A stretch of 64,000 bases of DNA from Fimbriimonadales bacterium (GCA_035559795.1 DATMAR010000012.1:362664-426663); one strand, 5' to 3'; shown: positions 18,224 to 27,288, numbered from the stretch's first letter. Notes: generated by a model not told the origin, from the sequence alone. Program-made: numbers and translations.

Positions 18224-20724
18224 AGACGTCTCTTCAAAACATTGACTCGAGAGGTGAACTTCAGGCGCTTATTTCTCATGCACGCACTAAGCGAAAAACT
18301 TTGCTCGAAACACTAAAAGAAAAACCTGCGGGCGCGAGTTGGTGTCGTCTTTACACCGCTTTAGCGGATAACGTCGTTCGCAAAATTTTCCACATCGCAT
18401 CCATGGAATTGGGGCTCGATCCCTCAATTGCAGTCGTCGCTACGGGCGGTTACGGAAGGAAGGAACTTGCTCCTTACAGCGACATAGACATCACGTTTAT
18501 TCCAAAAGACGAACTCGACCCACGAACCGAAAAGTCCGTGCGCACGATTTTCCATCTTCTCATCGAAGTCTTCGACAATTTGGATTGGAAGGTAGGTTAT
18601 GCATATCGTTTACCCAGCGACTGCCCTGGTTTAGATGCGGTTACACGCACGGGTCTTCTCGATGCGCGTCTTATCTGCGGGAACCACGATGCGTTTGCGC
18701 AATTCGAAGAGGTCTTTTATAACACATTCCCCATTGCGGACTTTCTTATCGCAAAAATCGAAGAGCGCAACGAGGCAAGAAAAAAATTTCACGACACACC
18801 GTATGTCATCGAGTTTCACATTCGAGATGGCGCGGGGGGGTTAAGAGATTTTCAATGCGCGCGATGGATGGAAAGGGCATTAAAAATACGTCCTCAGAAC
18901 GAAACGAGGCAAGCAGTAGAATTTTTATTGAAAACGAGAAACCTCTTGCAACTCGTCTCCGAAAGAAAACAGGACCTTCTCGTGCGAACGAAAGCCTCCG
19001 ATGTCGCCTCGTTACTCGGCATTTCAAACGATGAACTGCTCATGCGAGTCCAGCAATCTGCCGAGACCATCGAAAGAAAATGGCTCAACACTTTGCATCG
19101 CATCAGAAACTCCACGTTCGAACTCTCTCCGAGAGTTTATGCCTCGCACGGAGAATGCAAAATTCACGACAATGCCGACCTCGCAAATGCCGCTGTCGGT
19201 GTCAGCAGAGCAGTGCGTTTAGGGCTTCGAATTACGCGCGGCACGATTCCAAAAGAATGGGGAGACGCCCCTCGCATCGTGGAATGTTTAGCCTCCGGGA
19301 TCGAGGTGATTCGTGGGCTCGAGGAATCCGGATTGCTCGACGAAATATTGCCTGAACTTCACGCGTGCCGATATTTGCCATCCGACGACCTTGTTCATTT
19401 GTTCACCGTCAAAGAACACACCCTGAGAACAATCGGCTTGTTAGATTTTCTACGACAATCCTCTGAGAGCATAGAACAAATTCCCTTCTCTCATAAAAGT
19501 TTGCCCATAGAGCTCCCCCCCCTCCAGTCTGATGCACTCTTATTTCACACCCCTTCCATTGCCACCGTCTGGAACGACATCACCAATCTGCGCCCGCTGT
19601 ATCTCGCTGCGCTTCTGCACGACGTCGGAAAGGCACTCCCCGGAAGTCCGCACAGTGAAACCGGTGCAAAACTTGCGGAAGCGGTTTGCGAAAGACTCGG
19701 AGTTTCGGGAGATGAAAAACAATCCGTCGTCTGGCTCGTTCGCGAACACCTTACTCTCGCAAAAATCGCACGTACTTACGATTTGGCAAATCCAAAAACC
19801 GCATTCGAACTTGCACGAATCTGCCAACGAAACGATCGATTAGCCATGCTTTATGTCTTGACGCTTGCAGATACCGCCTCTGTAAGCCCCGAGAACTTGA
19901 CACCGCAACTCGCTTCGGCGATTCACGAACTCTACGAAAAAACGAGACGTGTAATCAGCATGGAAAATGCACAAAAGGAAATATCGCTCGAAAACGATGC
20001 TTTGTTGAGAAGCAAAGCAAAACAACTAACGGAACCCGTTCGCGACAAAGTAGAACTAGAAAAGTTTATAGATACCATGCCCATTCATTATCTGCTTGCC
20101 ACTCCGACCGAGAACTATCCTCAGCATTTGGAATCTTTGCGAAAAGCGCGTGAAGGCGAAATTGTCGTGAACTTCCAAAATCGCCCAGAGGCTCATGTTA
20201 CGGATATCACGATTTGCATGCAGGATTTACCGAAACCCGGTTTGCTCAGCCGCATTCTCGGTGTAATTTATGCTCTCGATTTGACTACACACAGCGTCCG
20301 CGTCGCTTCCCTTCCGAATTCCCCCCCCATTGCTTTCGACACGATTTCCGTTTCTTTCCAAAATCACTTATTGCCTCCTGGAATTTGTCGCTTGGTCGCT
20401 AAGGAATTTCGCAATCGCTTGCGGGATGCGTATCTCGTGGAAGAGTTGCTAAAAAAACACGGGAAAGAGCCGAAACGAAAGCAACAACTTCTCAAATACA
20501 CGTTTCAAGAAGGAGCACCCGCAATTTTGGATATCGAAACTCCTTTGGGACGAGGGATGCCTTATCGTGTCTCCCGCATGCTCGCCGAATACGGCTGGAA
20601 CGTCGAATTCGCACGTATAGGTCAATGGTCGGGAAAAGCAGTCGCACGTTTTTATTTGAATCTTCCGAATGGGAAAAAAATTCGCAAAGAAGACATCGAA
20701 CGTGCTTTCGAGAAAAAGGTGTGA
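18220..20724 (+). CDS. glnD: Bifunctional PII uridylyltransferase/uridylyl-removing enzyme
   Basis: GlnD senses glutamine and adds UMP to, or removes it from, PII proteins, steering nitrogen assimilation. From the GTG at 18220 it has 834 residues. The nucleotidyltransferase domain has GGYGRKELAPYSDID (76-90). An HD domain (LAALLHDVGKALPGSPHS, about 455-475) does the removal. Two C-terminal ACT domains begin near 665 (ITICMQDLPKPGLLSRILGVI) and 755 (ETPLGRGMPYRVSRMLAEYG). The GTG overlaps the previous stop as GTGA, and the open frame upstream lacks similarity, so this start is preferred. No glnB or glnA is in the window. Confidence 0.93.
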   Translation: MKTSLQNIDSRGELQALISHARTKRKTLLETLKEKPAGASWCRLYTALADNVVRKIFHIASMELGLDPSIAVVATGGYGRKELAPYSDIDITFIPKDELDPRTEKSVRTIFHLLIEVFDNLDWKVGYAYRLPSDCPGLDAVTRTGLLDARLICGNHDAFAQFEEVFYNTFPIADFLIAKIEERNEARKKFHDTPYVIEFHIRDGAGGLRDFQCARWMERALKIRPQNETRQAVEFLLKTRNLLQLVSERKQDLLVRTKASDVASLLGISNDELLMRVQQSAETIERKWLNTLHRIRNSTFELSPRVYASHGECKIHDNADLANAAVGVSRAVRLGLRITRGTIPKEWGDAPRIVECLASGIEVIRGLEESGLLDEILPELHACRYLPSDDLVHLFTVKEHTLRTIGLLDFLRQSSESIEQIPFSHKSLPIELPPLQSDALLFHTPSIATVWNDITNLRPLYLAALLHDVGKALPGSPHSETGAKLAEAVCERLGVSGDEKQSVVWLVREHLTLAKIARTYDLANPKTAFELARICQRNDRLAMLYVLTLADTASVSPENLTPQLASAIHELYEKTRRVISMENAQKEISLENDALLRSKAKQLTEPVRDKVELEKFIDTMPIHYLLATPTENYPQHLESLRKAREGEIVVNFQNRPEAHVTDITICMQDLPKPGLLSRILGVIYALDLTTHSVRVASLPNSPPIAFDTISVSFQNHLLPPGICRLVAKEFRNRLRDAYLVEELLKKHGKEPKRKQQLLKYTFQEGAPAILDIETPLGRGMPYRVSRMLAEYGWNVEFARIGQWSGKAVARFYLNLPNGKKIRKEDIERAFEKKV

Positions 20725-20838
20725 AAAGATTTATTGATTGGTATTTCCAAGCACATATGTTTGCCTTTGCTTGCTTTTGCTTGCTTTGTACTTAGGAGTT
20801 TTGGTGAATGAATGACAAGGGTAAACTGATGTGTAAAG

Positions 20839-21090
20839 TTGGCTAATAAAGAACTCGCTGAGGGCGTGGTGCACAAGGTTCCGCCGGATTTACGAAAAAT
20901 CCTCGTTTCTTCCCCAAAGGCTAAAGCCGCATGGGAAGACATTACGCCGCTCGCTCGTAACGAGTGGATTTGCTGGATAGAATCTGCAAAAAAACCAGAA
21001 ACGAGGAGTCACCGAATCGAGAGGGCTAAGAAAGAACTAATCGAAGGAAAGCGTAGGCCGTGCTGCTGGCCTGGTTGCCCTCATCGTTGA
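20839..21090 (+). CDS. YdeI/OmpD-associated family C-terminal domain protein
   Basis: An 83-residue protein matching the C-terminal domain of the YdeI 'bacteriocin-protection' family: VPPDLRKIL, then AWEDITPLARNEWICWIESAKKPETRSHRIERAKKELIEG. The usual N-terminal domain is absent. The last 13 residues add a Cys-rich tail, KRRPCCWPGCPHR, that may bind metal. The only available start is TTG, just behind an in-frame stop 12 nt upstream. Biochemical role unknown. Short TTGCTTG repeats lie in the preceding gap. Confidence 0.65.
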   Translation: MANKELAEGVVHKVPPDLRKILVSSPKAKAAWEDITPLARNEWICWIESAKKPETRSHRIERAKKELIEGKRRPCCWPGCPHR

Positions 21091-21208
21091 GAACTGCGAA
21101 AAAACTCGCCAGAAGGTAAGCCCCCAATAGAAGATTCACTTGGAAATCATCGAGTATGAGATAGTAATATCTCACGCCGATGTTGCAAAGGATGACGGAA
21201 AACGAAGC

Positions 21209-21655
21209 ATGAAAATTCTTATTTTCGGATGCGGGCGAACAGGTGCTGCGCTCGCGCGAATGATGGCAAAACGGGGCAACGAAGTCGTGGTTATCGAAAG
21301 AGACCCCAAAGCCCTCGACCGTTTAGGGGAAGACCACGGGTGCAAGACAATAATCGGAGACGGATTGGACGAGGACGTGCTAAGGAAAGCCGGAATCGAA
21401 GAGGCAGACGTTTTCGTGACTTGCACGCGTGGGGACAATACCAATCTCATGGCAGCACAAATCGCTACCACTCGCTACCGTGTCGAACGAGTATGCGTAA
21501 AAGTCAACGACCCGTCGAGAGCAGCGGAATATCGCAAATTGGGACTGTTTTGCATAACCCCGAATCTCTTGACTGCTGGGATGATGAGAGATTGGATATT
21601 AGAACAACCTTTCCAACCTATAGATACATATAACGTTATAGAAGAAGGAGAGTAA
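21209..21655 (+). CDS. TrkA-N domain protein 1 (potassium channel/transporter regulator type)
   Basis: A 148-residue Rossmann protein from ATG MKILIFGCGRTGAALARMMAKRGNEVVVIERD, with the GxGxxG NAD(H)-binding loop and the acidic ribose-binding end of strand 2. It is an RCK/TrkA-N domain without a TrkA-C domain. Such subunits gate K+ uptake systems of the Trk/Ktr type. Only 5 nt separate it from a second TrkA protein, so the two may act as a pair. No membrane K+ transporter is in the window. An upstream start at 21140 adds 23 residues outside the fold and is less likely. Confidence 0.88.
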   Translation: MKILIFGCGRTGAALARMMAKRGNEVVVIERDPKALDRLGEDHGCKTIIGDGLDEDVLRKAGIEEADVFVTCTRGDNTNLMAAQIATTRYRVERVCVKVNDPSRAAEYRKLGLFCITPNLLTAGMMRDWILEQPFQPIDTYNVIEEGE

Positions 21656-21660
21656 AAACT

Positions 21661-22311
21661 ATGTACGTAGTGATTGTCGGAGGCGGTAAAGTCGGCTCTT
21701 ATCTTGCAAAACGCCTTGTAGGTGCAAAAAGCGAAGTGCTCCTCATCGAAAAAAATCGAGAAGTTGCAGAAGATCTACGACACTCCTTAGGGGATATCGT
21801 TCTATATGGCGACGGATGCGAAGCACAAGTACAGAAAACAGCAGGCTTTCAGAGGGCTGATGTCGTTGCAGCAGTTACCGGCGAAGACGAAGACAACCTC
21901 ATTGTGTGTCAAATGGCGAAAAACACTTGGGGGGTCCAGCGCACAGTTGCGCGTGTGAACGACCCTTCGCATGCTTGGTTGTTCCGAGAACTGGGAGTCT
22001 CCGCAACCGTAAGCGCAACCGATGTTCTTTATAACCTTATCGAACAAGAAATCACACCGGACGAAGTCATTCCTTTGGCGGCTTTGAGACTCGGAAATAT
22101 CGAAGTGGTAGAGGTTACGCTCACTTCGCGCTCACCTGCCACAGGAAAAAAAGTGCGCGATTTAGAATTACCGCCTAAAACAAATATTATTTGGCTTTTG
22201 CGAGGAGAAGAGGGGTTATTGGTGGATGGAGAAACGACACTTCAATCTGGAGACACGGTAGTTATGCTCGTCCCCACCGAATACGAGGCGGCACTTAGAG
22301 AGATATTTTAA
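21661..22311 (+). CDS. TrkA family protein 2 (TrkA-N plus TrkA-C)
   Basis: A 216-residue RCK protein. The TrkA-N domain (MYVVIVGGGKVGSYLAKRLVG, 1-135) has an intact NAD-binding glycine loop. The TrkA-C domain (about 140-216, LGNIEVVEVTLTSRSPATGKKV to LQSGDTVVMLVP) is the ligand-sensing part. A GAAGGAGAG ribosome binding site sits before the ATG. Together with gene 1 upstream it resembles the gating-ring subunits of a Ktr-type K+ uptake system. Confidence 0.9.
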   Translation: MYVVIVGGGKVGSYLAKRLVGAKSEVLLIEKNREVAEDLRHSLGDIVLYGDGCEAQVQKTAGFQRADVVAAVTGEDEDNLIVCQMAKNTWGVQRTVARVNDPSHAWLFRELGVSATVSATDVLYNLIEQEITPDEVIPLAALRLGNIEVVEVTLTSRSPATGKKVRDLELPPKTNIIWLLRGEEGLLVDGETTLQSGDTVVMLVPTEYEAALREIF

Positions 22312-22446
22312 ACAACCATCCGCTTGTTCTAAATAGCGTTCTGCGAAAGCGCTATCACTAAGTCTGGAAGCGATAAAACCAGTACTTTTTCGGATGAGTT
22401 ATTTTCGTGCACTCCTCATTGTTACGGGCAGTTCACACCTTTGGTT

Positions 22447-22701
22447 ATGGAAGAAATTTCACTGACGATCTTCAGCAGTGGACAAAAAATGTTGACCCTC
22501 GCAGAAGCCAAAAAACATATAGGTCTGAAGGTAGAAGTGCTATACAAGGACCGTTTAGGCAATGATTACAGGAAACACGGCGAATTGTTAGCAGTAGAAT
22601 ATGTTCCTCTTTACGGTACGACACTTCGCTTCGATTTCGGCGAAATCGGTTTAGAGAAAACTCTCGCTATCACTCCTTTAGAGATCTCTCGTGCCGCGTA
22701 G
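22447..22701 (+). CDS. Hypothetical small protein
   Basis: An 84-residue acidic/basic mixed protein without signal peptide or membrane segment. It reads as a small beta-rich domain (KVEVLYKDRLGNDYRKHGELLAVEYVPLYGTTLRFDFGEI). I do not recognise a family. The start could be the ATG at 22447 or at 22489 (MLTLAEAKKHIGL). The gap before it (22312-22446) holds a weak 6-bp stem and nothing else. Confidence 0.55.
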   Translation: MEEISLTIFSSGQKMLTLAEAKKHIGLKVEVLYKDRLGNDYRKHGELLAVEYVPLYGTTLRFDFGEIGLEKTLAITPLEISRAA

Positions 22702-22805
22702 CCTTAGTTTCAGGCGTTCACTTTTAGGGTGCTAAACACCTCTACTTTTTTGCCTAACCTTCCAAGAAGTTGAGGCGAAGTTGAGGCATATCCCCTCTTA
22801 CGTGT

Positions 22806-22811
22806 CATACT
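22806..22811 (+). promoter_or_regulatory. -10-like CATACT before lysA
   Basis: CATACT ends 9 nt before the lysA ATG and no Shine-Dalgarno lies between. Just upstream (22769-22789) are two copies of the half-motif GTTGAGGC from the dispersed palindrome family. Confidence 0.45.
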
Positions 22812-22820
22812 CTTCAGTCC

Positions 22821-24149
22821 ATGCCCCTAAGACTATTAGGTTCTCAAAGAGTCATTAACGGCAAACTTTTCCTCGGTGAGTTCTCTGCAGAAGAACTCGC
22901 CCAAGAATTCGACACCCCCCTTTACGTTGTAGACGGTGAAGAGTTCAGACAAACCATTCGACGATTCGTAAAAACGTTGAGCGATATCTATCCGAATTCT
23001 TGCACCGTATACGCCGCGAAAGCGAACAGCGCACTCGGCGTTTTGCAAATCGCAGAATCCGAGAAACTCTATGTAGACGTGGCGAGCGAAGGAGAATTAG
23101 AAGCAGCGATACGAGCTGGTTTTCCACCTAAACGCATCTATCTTCACGGAAATAACAAAAGCGAAAGGGAGCTTACGCGTGCAGTGGAAATTGGAATAAA
23201 AGCCATCGTTCTCGATAATTTTTATGAAATCGAAAAGTTAGCGAATATCTGCAAAAATAAAACGAAAATAACAGACGTAATCGTACGTTGCGCTCCAGGT
23301 GTTGACCCGGAGACTCACGAGGCTATCAGCACAGGGCAAGAAGACACGAAATTCGGTTTCAACATCGCAGACGGGAGTGCGGAAAGAGCCGTGAAAGAGA
23401 TTCTGCGTCATCCCTCGATGCGATTAATAGGCTTTCACTGTCACGTCGGTTCGCAGTTGTTAGATTCTAAAGCGCATCGTGCAGCGGGAGAAAGATTAGC
23501 GAGATTCGCAATCTCCTTACGCAAAGAAATCGGTGATATTGAAGAAATAAACTTAGGAGGGGGATTGGGAATACGATACACGGAAGAGGACAACCCAGAA
23601 CCTGTCGAAGTTTTCTTGAAGAACTCCATCGAAGCGACATTGGCTCCTTTCGAAAATGCGAAAACGCTTCCAAAAATATGTTTCGAACCCGGGCGTTTTC
23701 TCATCGGGGAAGCGGGAACGACGTTGTATCGGGTCGGCGTTATAAAAACCGTCCCCATCAGCGAGAAAAGAAAAACGCGGACGTATGTCGTCGTGGATGG
23801 GGGTCTTGCGGATAATCCGAGACCGCAATTGTACAATGCACGCTACATTGCAATCAATGCAACTCGTGCTGATAAAGAACATGACGCCCCTTTTCGAATT
23901 GCCGGAAGGCATTGCGAAACGGACACATTGATTCCGGAAGCCAAACTTCCAGAAACGACAACCGTGGGAGATGTAATTGCGGTTCAATGCACGGGTGCGT
24001 ACAATTTCTCGATGTCGAGCAATTACAATCGCTATCCCCGACCTGCTATGATAATAATCGAAGGAAAAGAAAAACGTTTAGCAGTCAAAAGAGAAACCTT
24101 AGATGATTTATTCCGAAACGAAATGATTCAAGAGAGGGTAGGTCGTTGA
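22821..24149 (+). CDS. lysA: Diaminopimelate decarboxylase
   Basis: LysA removes CO2 from meso-diaminopimelate to give L-lysine, using PLP. The 442-residue protein has the PLP lysine in YAAKAN (Lys67), HGNNKS, the stacking and phosphate-site residues in GFHCHVGSQ and NLGGGLGI, and the PLP ring-binding EPGRFLIGEAG. The substrate and active-site Cys lies in RHCETDTL (usually CESSD-like), and GAYNFSMSSNYN closes the protein. Length and motifs match typical LysA. It seems to form its own transcription unit. Confidence 0.95.
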   Translation: MPLRLLGSQRVINGKLFLGEFSAEELAQEFDTPLYVVDGEEFRQTIRRFVKTLSDIYPNSCTVYAAKANSALGVLQIAESEKLYVDVASEGELEAAIRAGFPPKRIYLHGNNKSERELTRAVEIGIKAIVLDNFYEIEKLANICKNKTKITDVIVRCAPGVDPETHEAISTGQEDTKFGFNIADGSAERAVKEILRHPSMRLIGFHCHVGSQLLDSKAHRAAGERLARFAISLRKEIGDIEEINLGGGLGIRYTEEDNPEPVEVFLKNSIEATLAPFENAKTLPKICFEPGRFLIGEAGTTLYRVGVIKTVPISEKRKTRTYVVVDGGLADNPRPQLYNARYIAINATRADKEHDAPFRIAGRHCETDTLIPEAKLPETTTVGDVIAVQCTGAYNFSMSSNYNRYPRPAMIIIEGKEKRLAVKRETLDDLFRNEMIQERVGR

Positions 24150-24221
24150 CGGTGAGTTCCTTTGATTGGCTATCATCGAAATCTCCCTCCACCGAGCCCA
24201 TAAGAATTATCATTAATACAA

Positions 24222-24872
24222 ATGCCTGAACAAGCCTTGCCCTGGGTTTCCATCGTTATAATTCTGCTCTCTGTTTCACTGCACGAATTCGCCCATGCGA
24301 AATCGGCAGATTCTTCTGGAGACCCCACTCCTCGTTCTCAAGGACGGGTAACTCTCAACCCCTTGGCTCATCTCGACCCACTCGGAACGCTCATGATTAT
24401 CGTAACTTCGCTAACGGGTTTCGGAATCGGGTGGGGTAAGCCGGTGATTGTGAACCCACGTTATATGCAAAATCCACGAGTAGACCATTTTCTTTCTGTG
24501 TTATGGGGTCCTCTTACGAATTTCATTCTCGCTGTGGTTTTTGCAATTGCGTATCGCTACGCCGCGCTTCCGAGTGGAAACGAAATGTTTATTTATGTGT
24601 GTTTGTTAGGAACAATTATCAATATCGGTTTATGTTTTTTCAATCTCATACCTCTCGGTCCATTAGACGGTCATTGGCTTCTTGCTGCATTGCTTCCTGC
24701 GCGAATCGGTGCGCGCTTCGGCATCTGGAGCCGAACATATGGAACGATGATTTTGTTTACCATCATTCTTCTCGATGGTTTTATTTCGAATATGACGAAC
24801 AGGCCGACTATCTTGAGCATTGTGTTACGCGACCCCATGGTAAGGGTTAGCCAATTACTTTTGGGTACATAA
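24222..24872 (+). CDS. Site-2 protease family (M50) membrane protein
   Basis: A 216-residue intramembrane zinc protease homologue of the minimal M50B type without PDZ domain. TM1 carries HEFAH (residues 22-26). The second conserved site NLIPLGPLDG, about residues 141-150, supplies the third ligand Asp. Four to five membrane helices are visible. These enzymes cut membrane-spanning regulators such as anti-sigma factors, or serve unknown housekeeping roles. It follows lysA after 72 nt. A second, larger M50 protein lies at 59514-60413. Confidence 0.87.
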   Translation: MPEQALPWVSIVIILLSVSLHEFAHAKSADSSGDPTPRSQGRVTLNPLAHLDPLGTLMIIVTSLTGFGIGWGKPVIVNPRYMQNPRVDHFLSVLWGPLTNFILAVVFAIAYRYAALPSGNEMFIYVCLLGTIINIGLCFFNLIPLGPLDGHWLLAALLPARIGARFGIWSRTYGTMILFTIILLDGFISNMTNRPTILSIVLRDPMVRVSQLLLGT

Positions 24873-24906
24873 GTATCAAGCTTTTTGATTTTATTTAGCT
24901 TAGAGG

Positions 24907-25602
24907 TTAAGTCCGTTTTGCCAATTCCTCAACGAAAAGACGGTCCGCTTCGATATATTCTTCTTCCGGAAGCGTAATGAGCCCATATACGCACTCCGTT
25001 CTTCCTGTTCGAACAGCCCATGCAGCATCACCGTAACTGTAATGCCACCATTCGTCGGCGCAATTGGAAAATCCAGCCTCTATCATCGCCTCGTATAAGA
25101 TAAGGCGATTGCGTTGCACCTCTTTCGGTACGTTTTTTGCGAAAGTTGGCGCATAAAGGAAGCGGTCACCACCATACAAATCTATAGGTTCACCGTTCGC
25201 ATTCAAAAGCCATACATCTACCGCCCCGCCGGTGCAATGACCGGGGGGGGCTTTTTGGTCGTAAGGTGCAAAGAAACGATTCGTCAACCTTCGCAGTGTG
25301 GCATAAGATGCATGCGGGTGTTTCTCGCGCATCTGTTCGAAAAAACGGTCATAAAGGAGTTTTTGTCGTTGCAAAGAACGCCACGCTTCACGCAAGCCCA
25401 AACGGTAATTCGGTTCGAGCAATTTATTCGCGTTACGGAGCATTTGGGCTGCTGTTTCCCTTAGCCAGGGAACGGCGGTCTCACGCAAAATGGGCAATTC
25501 CGGAAAGAATTTTCTCAAATCTATAAGCGGCTCGTGATTTTCGATGAGTTTAATTCGATTGAGTGCTGCAATCGGCTCTCTGCGCGGATGGGGTAGCACC
25601 AT
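24907..25602 (-). CDS. D-alanyl-D-alanine dipeptidase (VanX/DdpX type, M15D)
   Basis: A 231-residue zinc dipeptidase of the VanX family, which cleaves D-Ala-D-Ala. Zinc ligands are seen in GHCTGGAVDVWL (His and Asp) and EWWHYSYGD (catalytic Glu, then His). No signal peptide is present, so it is likely cytoplasmic, as for DdpX-type recycling enzymes. Van ligase and dehydrogenase genes are not present, so glycopeptide resistance is not implied. Only 4 nt separate it from the SLBB gene upstream. An eight-G run at about 25243 encodes its Pro-Pro. Confidence 0.87.
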   Translation of the reverse strand: MVLPHPRREPIAALNRIKLIENHEPLIDLRKFFPELPILRETAVPWLRETAAQMLRNANKLLEPNYRLGLREAWRSLQRQKLLYDRFFEQMREKHPHASYATLRRLTNRFFAPYDQKAPPGHCTGGAVDVWLLNANGEPIDLYGGDRFLYAPTFAKNVPKEVQRNRLILYEAMIEAGFSNCADEWWHYSYGDAAWAVRTGRTECVYGLITLPEEEYIEADRLFVEELAKRT

Positions 25603-25606
25603 AGGA

Positions 25607-26704
25607 TTAGCGTTTGAAAAGAAAATACAAAAGCAGCAAGAATCCCAAGACTTGTACCGTGTTTTGCGCGGAATAACTTTTCGAGGGATAAGGTACTTCG
25701 ATGATATCTTCTGGCTGAAGTTGCATATCTTCGGAACTATTCGCCTGAATCTCGCGGACGTTCATCGTATACATCTTCGTTCCTCCCCCCTCTTGCTTGC
25801 GATAAAGTTTCACGCGATCGAGGCGGGCATTTTCGAAAGGTTGAGATTCTGCTAAAGCCTCTAGCAGCGTGAGACCTTCCGTAAAAGGAACGAGCCCTGG
25901 TCTCGTGACTGCTCCTCGCACATAGATATAATCCGTAATCTCCCGCATACCTACGGTGATTTGGTCACCGGGTTGCAGAAGAAGTTCCGCTTCTTCGGAA
26001 TCCATATTGATTTTCTTTTTCGTTCCATCGTTTCGTGCCAATTCTATGGCTTTAGGGTCTCCGTCCCGTCTAAGCCCCCCCGCTTTTCGGATTGCCTCCT
26101 CGACGGTTAGTCCCTCCGTGAAAATGAGAATGCCAGGACGATTCACAGCACCGAGAACCAGCACCTCCAAACCTGCAACTTTCAAAGGAACAAAAACCTC
26201 TTCACCGGGATACAAAAGTGGATTCCCTTCCGGATTTCCTTTCTCGAAAAGCGTGTAATCCACCGTTCGTACTTCGCCTCCGGGACGAACGATTCTTATC
26301 GCTGTAAGGTCTGCTACAACAGTCGGTTCTGCACGCGTGATGACGTCTTTGAGAGAAATTCCCTCGCGATAAGCAACCTCTCCCGCATTTCTTACAGCCC
26401 CCCCATAACGAATCGGCTCACGTGCCTTCAAAGTTATGCTAACAGTCGCTTGCTGAGACACTCCTTTTTCGATGATTGTTTTCGCTATCCGCTCCGCCGC
26501 TTGTTTCTCGGTCAAGCCCTGAATATTTATTCCACCGATTATAGGAAGAACGATTTCGCCCTTTTCGGAGACCCGATATTCTCCATCCAATTTTGGTTCT
26601 TGGATGCATTTGAGGACAACGACGTCGCCGATTACGATGTTTTGAGCATTCGTGAGCAAAGGAAACCACAAAAATATGAGCACTAAAAACAGGATTTTAT
26701 TCAT
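25607..26704 (-). CDS. Polysaccharide export protein with SLBB domains
   Basis: A 365-residue Wza-like protein. The signal peptide (to TNAQ) is followed by a poly-export domain (about 22-115, YRVSEKGEIVLPIIGGINIQGLTEKQAAERIAKTI), then three SLBB beta-grasp repeats (about 118-170, 190-245, 265-325). A C-terminal membrane helix (VQVLGFLLLLYFLF) with Lys-Arg end resembles the transmembrane helix of outer-membrane Wza. No glycosyltransferases or Wzc kinase are adjacent, so the exported polymer is unknown. AGAGG precedes the ATG, in contrast to the leaderless neighbours. Confidence 0.88.
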   Translation of the reverse strand: MNKILFLVLIFLWFPLLTNAQNIVIGDVVVLKCIQEPKLDGEYRVSEKGEIVLPIIGGINIQGLTEKQAAERIAKTIIEKGVSQQATVSITLKAREPIRYGGAVRNAGEVAYREGISLKDVITRAEPTVVADLTAIRIVRPGGEVRTVDYTLFEKGNPEGNPLLYPGEEVFVPLKVAGLEVLVLGAVNRPGILIFTEGLTVEEAIRKAGGLRRDGDPKAIELARNDGTKKKINMDSEEAELLLQPGDQITVGMREITDYIYVRGAVTRPGLVPFTEGLTLLEALAESQPFENARLDRVKLYRKQEGGGTKMYTMNVREIQANSSEDMQLQPEDIIEVPYPSKSYSAQNTVQVLGFLLLLYFLFKR

Positions 26705-26747
26705 GCGACCTCTTTCGATGGGAATACATAAAAATAGTACCTTGCGC

Positions 26748-26753
26748 TAAAAT
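26748..26753 (+). promoter_or_regulatory. -10-like TAAAAT before 26763
   Basis: TAAAAT ends 9 nt before the GTG start. The 58-nt divergent gap to the SLBB gene must also hold that gene's promoter (TACTAT on the minus strand). Confidence 0.45.
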
Positions 26754-26762
26754 TGTTATACC

Positions 26763-27272
26763 GTGCCGAAACTTTTTCCACACAAAATCGCCGTAGAAAC
26801 CGACCGTCCCGATTTCCCTAAAATTTGCGCATGTTGCAACGAAAATGCGGATACAGCATACACGCCTACCCCTCCTCCCCGAGCCCCGGGAATGCCTATA
26901 TCGGAAGAACCCTTCACCATTCCCTACTGTAGCGCGTGCCTTTCTCATCTCCGAGCATACGAGTGGTTGAGCACGTGGAAGCTCATTTCACTCAATATCG
27001 GAGTTTGGTGGGTTGCGCTCGGGTTGGTCGGCAACGTTTATGGAGTCTCTTTGCTTATCGGTCCTATTTTTGCTATTTTCATTTACGGCGAGGCTTATCG
27101 CAGGCTTCGAGACTCGCTCAAACGAAAACCGACTTGTAACACCACAGAGAGCGCAGTGCGATTCGTTTGGTACCGGAAAAGCACGTATGTTTTCTCATTT
27201 GCATCTCCGGAATATGCAGGAGAATTTACGAAACTCAATCATAAAAATCTCAGCGAGGATATTAATACGTAA
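26763..27272 (+). CDS. Hypothetical membrane protein with Cys-rich N-terminus
   Basis: A 169-residue protein beginning with GTG. The first 60 residues have CACC and later CSAC motifs that could hold zinc, separated by a Pro-rich loop. Two closely spaced membrane helices follow (about 78-110). The soluble C-terminus resembles small domains that bind membranes or peptides, but I recognise no family. It is only 16 nt upstream of aspA, which nevertheless has its own -10 box inside the 3' end of this gene. Confidence 0.65.
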   Translation: MPKLFPHKIAVETDRPDFPKICACCNENADTAYTPTPPPRAPGMPISEEPFTIPYCSACLSHLRAYEWLSTWKLISLNIGVWWVALGLVGNVYGVSLLIGPIFAIFIYGEAYRRLRDSLKRKPTCNTTESAVRFVWYRKSTYVFSFASPEYAGEFTKLNHKNLSEDINT

Positions 27273-27275
27273 AGG

Positions 27276-27281
27276 TAGACT
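27276..27281 (+). promoter_or_regulatory. -10 box TAGACT, leaderless type
   Basis: TAGACT ends 7 nt before the aspA ATG. The spacer GGAATAG is not a convincing ribosome binding site. Confidence 0.5.
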
Positions 27282-27288
27282 GGAATAG

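Noticed and set aside
24875..24896. Possible terminator after the site-2 protease gene
   Set aside because: The stem is only 5 A/T-rich pairs; the T-run alone is not convincing.
24907..25602. Vancomycin resistance gene
   Set aside because: VanX-type dipeptidase alone; no VanH/VanA partners or regulators.
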